This document shows positions 28,277 through 35,430 of a DNA stretch of 35,430 nucleotides, one piece after another. The notes below the pieces were generated by a model. That model had not been told where the DNA came from. It searched no databases and was given only the letters and a program-made list of their open reading frames with translations. Numbering within the stretch: position 1 is the stretch's first letter; the number at the start of each line of letters is the position of its first letter. The stretch is from Pigoraptor chileana (taxonomy: Eukaryota; Opisthokonta; Filasterea): contig CALSCR010002829.1 of NCBI GenBank assembly GCA_943704495.1, positions 1-35,430 of the forward strand. Direction: 5' to 3'. Made by a program: the position numbers and the translations under genes.

Positions 28277-29372
28277 ACCGGCCGACCACCGAGCCCCTGT
28301 CGGGCGGCGCGGCCAATGTCAACGGGCTCAATCGACAGACGCGTAATAATCGGGCAGCGGTGGACGATGCACTCGAGAGAGGCACAGGCTTCTTCGTTCG
28401 GCTCACTGGCGACTGATTTTGATGTGTTTCAGGGGCGCAATGCTATCGTCGATGTGTCTTGTTATCCAGCGTACGCATTGTAAGGTGCGTACAGTGGAAA
28501 CGCCCTCACGACCGATGCATATGTGAGGATGAAGAGTGGTGAGTGTTGTCTATTAAAGAGCCCTGGGCGAATAAGTGGTGAATGGTTGGTGTCCTCGATG
28601 CGCAGTTTCGTTCGCTCAGACGTCGATAAACGGATTGGTAAACAAATGACTGTGAGGTGAGAGTGCGATATTGTCAAAGATGCGAATCACAGCCGCCGAC
28701 AACACACGCCCGCAATGTCATGTATGCACCTGCGTCCTGCGTGTCTCTGCTTCTCGTGGAGTGCAATGTGTTGTGGTTGTATGATGCAGTAGAATAAACA
28801 TAAACAAGCAATAGGCAGTATGTGCTGAGATCGCATCCTGCTGAATGGACCCATCTGAATGACCACTATCCGCACAGCTGTTCTCATTACTTTGAGGTGG
28901 GGGAGATTCATGTGACAGTTTCGGTTGAATTTCAATTTGATTCACCGGACCGCCGCAGGAGAGCCTAGACTCCAAAGGATGTCTGGTTGAAAGAGGTGTG
29001 TGTATTCTCTCGCCCACACTGGCCCGCACTACTACTGGGGAACGAGATGCACAATCGTTTTACTCAATATCACAGAATTCAGACAACGTAAAACCACAAA
29101 GCGCACAGACAAGTACCTCTTAGTACAGCACCAATACGCTCATCTTGTGTCCATTTGTGTTTGATCGGGAGCATCCTGGATGCGGAGGGCGGGTGGCGCA
29201 ACAGCCACAACGCCAACCACACCTCTCGTTGTCGTCTGCGCACGGTTAACGGGGCATTGCGTGTGCTCTGCCGCCCCTTGTGTGTCCACTGGGGGCCCAT
29301 ACGCCCGGTGGTTTGCGGTAGGGTGGCCCAGTAGCAGCAAGGGTAAAACACAATAACAATATCCCCGCGAAA
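28277..29372. other. Divergent intergenic region (Mdm34 / first golgin)
   Basis: About 1.1 kb upstream of both Mdm34 (minus) and the first golgin (plus). No strong microsatellite, unlike most gaps here. A 103-codon minus-strand frame at 28718-29029 is open but has no recognisable domain and ends in repetitive His/Thr. No core promoter motif evident. Confidence 0.5.
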
Positions 29373-32300
29373 ATGTTCAAGAATCTGAAGGACCGATTAA
29401 AGGCGGAAATCGCAACCGCAGCTAGCGACGACACGCCCACCCCGCTGCAATCACCGACCGCATCTCCCTCGGTGTCGTCCGTATCGTCCCGCGTAAATGT
29501 GGCATCTTCACCCGCGAGCACGCAGCCCAGCGTGCGGGAATCTCTCTCTCAATCGCAGGTCGCGCCACCGCAGCCGCAGTCGGCTGTTTCGTTGGGTGCG
29601 TCTGCCTCGGATGCTTCCCCCACCGCCGAACAACAGCAACAACAACAGGGGGCGATAGAACGCAGCGCATCTTCACAGAGCGATCTTGACGCTCCTTTGT
29701 CTCTTCCCTCGCTGAATGTTGAGACGGCAACGCGTGAGGACTTGATCTCTGCGCTTGTGCGGCGGACAGAGAAACTCCGCCGATTTCATGCCAAAGTGAA
29801 TGAGGTGTCGAAGGCCTCGAAGGAAATCAACGCACGCAACGAGCTTCTTGAACGCACACTTGAGAAGCAGCAAGATGCATCGTCGCGTCGTATTCGTGAA
29901 CTCAACGAAGTGCACAAGCTGGATCTGGAGGCAAAGGCTGCTCTTGCAGATGCGTTCCGGGAGCGGCTGGCGGAGAAAGATTCTGACATTTCGCGTCTGG
30001 AGGGTGAGCTCAATATTGCACGGCGACAGACAGCAAGTGTGGATGCACTTCGGCGGCGGACAGAAGATGCACAGGCAGAAAGCGAATCGCTGCGCGTGCG
30101 GCTTGTCGATGCGGAGAGGATTGCGTCGGAGGCCGAAGCGAGCATGTCTCGCATGAAAGAGTCTGTCGCTGCGATGCGCGACTCGCTGTCGGAGGCGGAG
30201 CAGAAGGTCTCGGAGCGGTGGCTAGCGTGCGGGCGCCTTGAACAGCAGGTGATTGAGAAGGATGCGGCACTCAAAGCGGCGACAGATAAGCTCGCAGCCG
30301 CAGACTCATCCCTTCAGTCCCTGGCTGATCTGCGCGCCTACCGCCAGTCGCACGAAGCAAAACTGGTTGACGTTGAAGGCGCTCGGGAAGCGCTTGCACG
30401 TCGCGTCGGCAGTCTCGAGCAGATGCTTGGAGATGCACAGCGGAGGGCGGAGGAGCTGGAGGTTGCGTGTGCGCGGGCAACAGGGGAGCTCAAGGCGTTT
30501 CGCCACGCGAGCGCCGAGAAGGAGGCACAGATGTCACACGACGCAGACATTCTTCGCTCGCGCATTGCGGTACTCGAGTCGTCCACAGCCGCTTCGGCGT
30601 CTGCTGCATCTGCCGCGGCAAATGCGAGTGCGGGTGTGGACGAGGACGAAAGTGGGGCTGGTGCGGGCGGTGTGTCGGCCCAGCTTGAGGCACTGCGTGG
30701 GGAGCGCGCACAACTGCAAGGACGTCTCGAAGAATTGCAGTCGATGCTGTCGCAGCAGTCGAAGAAGGCGCTGGAGGATTCGAGTGCGCTTCGCGGGCGC
30801 CTACTTTCGATTGAGAGTGAGAGGGACGATGCACTGTCGGCCGTGCGCAGAGAGCAGGTGAAGTATGACACGGAGCGCAGCGCATTGAGAACAACGGCCG
30901 ACGAGGCGGAACGGCGGGCGCGGGCGATGGAGGTGGAGAGGACTGCCTTGCAGGTGCGTGTGTGCGGTGCACATGTGTCGCGGTGCGTTTCTTGCGTACG
31001 TGTGTGTACGTGGACAAAGAGCGTTTGTACGTCACTGAGTTGAACCCCTATATTATCAACAGGCGCGCGCCCGTGATTTGCAGGAGAGTGTGTCGTCCCT
31101 TGAGAGCGAAAAGACGTCACTGGAGCAGCAGATGCGTGCACTCCGGGCTGCAATTGCGTCCCTCGAAGCCAGCCAAGTCGATCGCGACCGCACCACCGAC
31201 TCGCTCCGCGACGCCCTCGCACAGCGTGAAAAGGCCATTGCAGCCTCAGACGATGCGCTGGCGGCTGTCCGGCATACCCTGCGCGATCGCGAAGCCTTGC
31301 TGCGACGATTAGAGTCGCAGATGGCGGAGGCAGAGGCCTCGCTGTCGGCATGTGATGGGGACATGGCGTCGATGAAGGGGGATCTTGCAGCCTCGGAAGA
31401 GTTGGCTGGGAAGCTGACTCTACACGTGGCGGAGCTGGAGGAGCGATTGGTTGAAGGCGCGGCAAGGGAGGCGGAGTTGCGGGCGCTTGCAAAGACTTCG
31501 GAAGATGCTCTTGCCGAGCTCTCTGCAGAACTGCGTAGCGTGCGGCAGGAGTTGGATGATGCGTCGAGGGAGTGCCACGCTGTGCGCGAGTCTGCGACGG
31601 CGGCGGAAAGGGCCATGCGTGAGGAGGTGGTCGTGCTTAACAGCGAAATTGCGGCGCTTCGGGAACGAATTCCCGCGCTGGAAGAGAGCGCGAGGCAACT
31701 GGCCGTGGCAGAGGCTGACTGTGTCGCCGCAAGGGACGAGGCCCGGGAGCTTGCGCGTGCGAATACTTCCCTTAAGGTGCGTTTTTTTCTATTTCTATTT
31801 ATCATGGCTCCCTTGTCATTGGTCGTCGCCGTCGGTTTAATATACCAGCGTGTCTCTGTTCTATGTGTCTTACTATTTTGTTGCACTGTGGGTGGACTCT
31901 GTTTTTTCTCTCGCGTCGCTGCCCATAGGATGAATTCCACGCCACAAGTGCGGAGCTGCAGAGCGTCATTGCACGCCTCGGCGAGCTTAATGAATTGCGC
32001 GAGGGCGATCGCGTCATCCGCGAGGAGCTTGAAAAGACACTGCAGGAGTCAGCGGCGACGGTTGATTCCCTTGGCGTGCGTGCAGATACCGCGGACGCCG
32101 AGGCCACGCACTTGCGACAGCGCCTGGACGACGCGAACGCAGAGCACCAGCGGTCGTTGAAGATGCACCAGCAGCGGATTGCCGACCTCAAGCGCACCCT
32201 GCAGAGGGAGCTGGTGGGCTACTGTGCGGCTCTCCCTTGTTCGTGCGATGTTTGTGCGGCATTGCTGCCTTGTTGTCATTGCAATGTGTGTTCATCACAC

Positions 32301-32770
32301 GAGTCCCTCTCGCCCCCTCCCTCACCCAACACCAACCCCACGCGCCTGTCTGCGCAGAAAATCAATCCGGGCGATGACTCCCCGACGCTTCCTGGCGCAC
32401 ATCGCCCACAGCGGCAGTCCTCCATCGCTGAGGAGTGTGATGACTCGTCGGGCTCGCAGACGCCGCCTCCCGGTGCATCCAATGGACACGCCACGCCCGG
32501 GGACGATGCGGCGGCGTTGCGGCGTGCGTCGGAGGTGGCCCGCGGGTCCGTGTCGGGCTCTATTACTAGTGCAGACGGGTCGTTCAATTTCGAGTATATG
32601 CAGTACGTCATACTGAAGTACATGGTCGGAACTGAGTCTGAGGTGCGTTGATGGTGTGTTTTAAGCTTCTTTCTTTTTTTGGTGCAAGTGGCTGTATTGC
32701 TGTATAACCCTTTTGTTTGTTTTTTACTTTAGTTTCGCATTCTGCTGATTGGCTCTCGGGTTCACGTGTG

Positions 32771-32802
<32 letters not shown>

Positions 32803-33082
32803 TGTACCTATTTGCAGGTGAAGCACTTGACGAATGTGATTGGAACAATGCTGAAGTTCACTCCGGAGCAGTGGCGGCTCGTGCGACAGGCAGCCGATCA
32901 AAAGAAGGTGCGCTGGGACTGTCCATTGTTTGTGCCTTCACCAGACCACCCGTGGCACAATTCGAACCACAGTAACCGTCTGTTTCTATATCTGATGTTG
33001 GGGACTTTGCCTTGCTTTGCAGGCGGGCGGCTGGTGGGGATCTGGCTCCCAGCGGGCCAACTACAACAAGATCAAGAAATAG
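29373..33082 (+). CDS. GRIP-domain golgin (long coiled coil)
   Basis: A trans-Golgi tethering protein of 1004 residues from six exons: 29373-30953, 31063-31776, 31929-32213, 32358-32642, 32818-32907, 33023-33082, all phase 0. The N-terminus MFKNLKDRLKAEIA resembles the MFxKLKxKI start of golgin-97/golgin-245. After a Ser/Gln-rich linker comes coiled coil (about 115-860) with heptad-like Leu/Ala/Glu spacing. A Ser/Gly/Pro hinge then leads to the C-terminal GRIP domain (about 932-990): FNFEYMQYVILKYM, then VKHLTNVIGTMLKFTPEQW. The Tyr in EYM is at the position needed for Arl1-GTP binding. The last exon adds AGGWWGSGSQRANYNKIKK. Donors are GTGCGT (three), GTGGGC and GTGCGC. The gene is followed 666 bases later by a paralogue in the same orientation. 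Confidence 0.92.
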
Positions 33083-33748
33083 TGCGGCTTCCGCTCGTGG
33101 TCACCAGTCTCTCGTCACGTGAAAATATAGTGTTGCGTCCGTTTTAGGTGCGGCTGCTCTCACCGTGAGAGCTTCACTTGGCCCGAGATCGCATTGTTGA
33201 ATCTCTGTGAAATCTTTGTGGTTTCAAGCACAGGGTTTAGTGGAGAGCAAGGGTACTGAAACAGAAGTAAGGGGTGGAGCCTGTTGTCAGAATTTCATTT
33301 GACAGTTCACATTTATTCGCAAAAAAAACTGATATTTTAATTTAAACCCCTCGGCTGTCAGTCTGCCCGAGTCGCATGATTTGGCGTCGCTCTCAGTTCG
33401 CGGCACCCCTCAAATTAAAGGAGTCCAGTGCCCTGCGGAGAACACTCTCACCCAGGCCTGCCCTACATCCACACGAATATGCTCAACACACACCACTCTT
33501 CATCCGCTTTACAAAAAAGGCCTGGCACATCCACTCGTATCTCGTATGCGCACTTGTTGCAATCAACGTGCACAAGTAGCCAGTATTCTATGCACAGTCG
33601 CATACACAGAGAGTCCATTTCTGCCGTGTGGATCCGCTCGGCATCTCATCCACTTCACCCACACACCCACTCACTCAGCCCCCATTCCCCACGCGCCCGT
33701 CTGTCCAGCCAGGCGTTCTCGGATCTTGCGCAATCGCTTCGTGCTGCA
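33083..33748. other. Intergenic region between tandem golgin genes
   Basis: About 670 bases. It starts with the 3' flank of the first golgin and an A/T-rich patch at about 33290-33350, then C-rich DNA with CACACC-type patches before the second ATG. No gene seen. Confidence 0.5.
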
Positions 33749-35430
33749 ATGTTCAAGAATTTGAAGGACCGTCTCAAGGCGGAGATCGCCGCCGCTCCAC
33801 CGAATGTGGTGACTCAGCAGCAGGCGGGTGCGGCGCCACCCTCGCCCTCCATTGCCCCTGCATCTCCCATTCCGGAGCGCGCGGCTGTTACTTCGCAACC
33901 TTTTGACAGAGATGCGGCCCCCACTGCGGAGTCTATTGCACCGCAACAAGCAGCGCGTGAAAACGCCAATGGAGCTGCCGGCGGGGAGGGTGAGGGAGGC
34001 CTCGCCTTACCTGCACTTAACGTCGAGACTGCGACCCGGGAAGAGCTCGTTTCTGCGCTTGTGCGGCGTACGGAGAAGCTGCGGCGCTATCATGGACGCA
34101 TCAACGAACTCATCCGCACATCACGTGAGTTGGCTGCTAAGAGCGAGCTTCTGGAACGCACGCTGGAGAAGCAGCAGGATGTTGCCACGCGTCGCATAAA
34201 AGAGCTAAACGAGGTACACCGGCTTGACGTCGAGACAAAGGCGGCACTTGCGGAGGCATTTGAGACCCGCGTGAGGGACAAGGACGCCGAGATCGCCGCT
34301 TTAAAAGCTCAAGTGGATGTTGCCTCGACGTCTTCAGCGTCCGTTTCCGCCGATCCTGAACTCCGCATCGAGTGTGAACGACTATGTGCGCGTCTGGCGG
34401 AAGCGGATAAGCTTGCTGCGGACCACGAAGCGCAGCTTTCTTTGATGAGGGATTCGGTCGCGTCTTTGCAGCAGTCGCTTGAACAGAATGAGTCCCGCCT
34501 GGCGGAGTCGTCGGTGTTGTCTGCGTCCCTCGACACTGCCATGAAAGTGGCAGCTGAGCGCGATGACGTTATTGTTGCGCTCCGTTCAGAGCTGAGCATT
34601 ATAGGGGAAGAGCTTGCCGCGGAACGCACCGCCGCAACTACATACAAGGCGCATCTGGCACAGTCGCAGGTGTCCATCGATGAGCTTCAGTCGCGGCTTA
34701 CAACCGTGAATGACGAATTGGAGTCATTGCGTGCTACGGCACAGTCCAGTTCACATGCCGAATCCTCCATCGCAAGTTTGAATGAGGCCGTCACCGAAAA
34801 GGACAAGGCGCTTCGGGAGGCGATCGAGGCGCTAAGTGCGGCGCGCGAGACTGTCGCGGTGCAGGGTGATGATGTGCGTAGGCTGGAGACGAAAGTCCAA
34901 GAGCTCTCAGCAGACAAAGAATCCACCCACGGCGACTTGACTCAGCGAATTTCTTCAATGGATGAGCGCACCAACAATCTACTAAAACAACTTGCCTCGG
35001 CAGAGGCTGAGTCATCTGCCTTGCGAACAGCCAATTCTGGAGCCCAAAACTCGATGGAATCCCTCCGAACTGAAAGCGCTGCAAGCGTCGAGCGATCGGA
35101 GGCCGAAGTAGCGCGACTTTCATCGGTCGTGGCTGTGGCGGAGTCAGAGGCGAGTGGACTGAAGAGCGAGATTGCGCAATTGCAAGAGCGGGTGTCGATG
35201 GCCGAGTCCAGCTTTGCAGACCGCGACCAGGCGACATCTGCGCTGCAGGAGGCGTTTGGTGAGAAGCAGCGTGCACTTGGTGCTGCGGAGGCGGCACTTG
35301 AGTCTGCACGTACGACGCTTGCTGAGCGTGAGAGTGAGATTGCGCGTGTGTCTGCTGAGGCCTCGAAGGCGGTGTCAGAGAGGGACGCGGCGTCTGCGGA
35401 GCTCGCACGAGTGCGTGAGTCGCTGGAGAC
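33749..35430 (+). CDS. Second golgin, paralogue of the preceding gene (3' partial)
   Basis: An open frame from ATG at 33749 to the window edge (560 codons visible). The first 14 residues, MFKNLKDRLKAEIA, are identical to the upstream golgin. After a divergent Pro/Ala/Gln-rich linker comes the same conserved block: NVETATREELVSALVRRTEK, then LLERTLEKQQD, RRIKELNEVHRLD and KAALAEAF. From there on it is Glu/Ala/Ser-rich coiled coil with little residue identity to the neighbour. A C-terminal GRIP domain is expected beyond the window but not seen. No intron is needed in the visible part, as in the long first exon of its neighbour. Confidence 0.9.
   Translation, partial: MFKNLKDRLKAEIAAAPPNVVTQQQAGAAPPSPSIAPASPIPERAAVTSQPFDRDAAPTAESIAPQQAARENANGAAGGEGEGGLALPALNVETATREELVSALVRRTEKLRRYHGRINELIRTSRELAAKSELLERTLEKQQDVATRRIKELNEVHRLDVETKAALAEAFETRVRDKDAEIAALKAQVDVASTSSASVSADPELRIECERLCARLAEADKLAADHEAQLSLMRDSVASLQQSLEQNESRLAESSVLSASLDTAMKVAAERDDVIVALRSELSIIGEELAAERTAATTYKAHLAQSQVSIDELQSRLTTVNDELESLRATAQSSSHAESSIASLNEAVTEKDKALREAIEALSAARETVAVQGDDVRRLETKVQELSADKESTHGDLTQRISSMDERTNNLLKQLASAEAESSALRTANSGAQNSMESLRTESAASVERSEAEVARLSSVVAVAESEASGLKSEIAQLQERVSMAESSFADRDQATSALQEAFGEKQRALGAAEAALESARTTLAERESEIARVSAEASKAVSERDAASAELARVRESLE

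Noticed and set aside
28718-29029. 103-codon minus-strand frame upstream of the first golgin
   Set aside because: Its end is Thr/His repetitive sequence, no domain is visible and it lies in a divergent promoter region; not supported as a gene.
30338-31492. 384-codon minus-strand frame over the first golgin
   Set aside because: Antisense shadow of coiled-coil codons; it crosses a clear intron and has Ser/Ala low complexity typical of reversed Glu/Ala-rich sequence.

Overview
The window is nuclear DNA from a unicellular eukaryote. Every recognisable gene is eukaryotic and most carry spliceosomal introns. Introns and gaps are packed with CA/GT microsatellites, and coding sequence is fairly GC-rich. 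The gene set (Rab, GRIP golgins, eEF1B, PCNP, and the ERMES subunit Mdm34, which metazoans and land plants lack) suggests a free-living protist near the opisthokont/amoebozoan/apusozoan part of the tree. I cannot name the species.

Layout, left to right: (1) 3' half of a CDK-like kinase gene, + strand, 185-1454. (2) Gene-poor DNA with two copies of a dispersed ~48-bp repeat, then an intronless Rab GTPase on - (3586-4230). (3) A three-exon U-box E3 ligase gene on + (5091-6796); its first intron holds a perfect 40-bp palindrome and a third repeat copy. (4) A divergent pair: a frameshifted, unrecognised gene on - (7086-8350), and on + (9061-14909) a very large intron-bearing gene for a prokaryote-type class-gamma DNA N6-adenine methyltransferase that ends in a lysine/arginine-rich, acidic, nuclear-type tail. 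(5) A 1601-residue single-exon protein joining a Ras/Rab-like GTPase, a PH domain and leucine-rich repeats (15858-20663). (6) Three consecutive minus-strand genes: eEF1B-alpha (7 exons, 21167-23308), a PCNP homologue (3 exons, 23988-25205) and Mdm34 (5 exons, 25905-28276). (7) Two tandem GRIP-domain golgin paralogues on + (29373-33082 complete; 33749 to the window end, partial).

The exon models were built by hand. I required reading-frame continuity across every junction and conserved protein sequence on both sides where a family was known. Splice donors in this genome are unusual: GTGNGT is the commonest form and two introns look like GC-AG.

The most interesting locus is 7086-14909. A restriction-modification-like methyltransferase sits in a eukaryotic genome with introns and a nuclear-type C-terminus, beside a divergent unknown gene. 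Both reading frames are broken at several points while the rest of the window reads cleanly. This looks like a horizontally acquired, once-domesticated module now decaying, although local sequence errors are not excluded. The second most interesting signal is the ~48-bp repeat: three of its five copies lie in introns of unrelated genes and all three have the same orientation relative to the host transcript.
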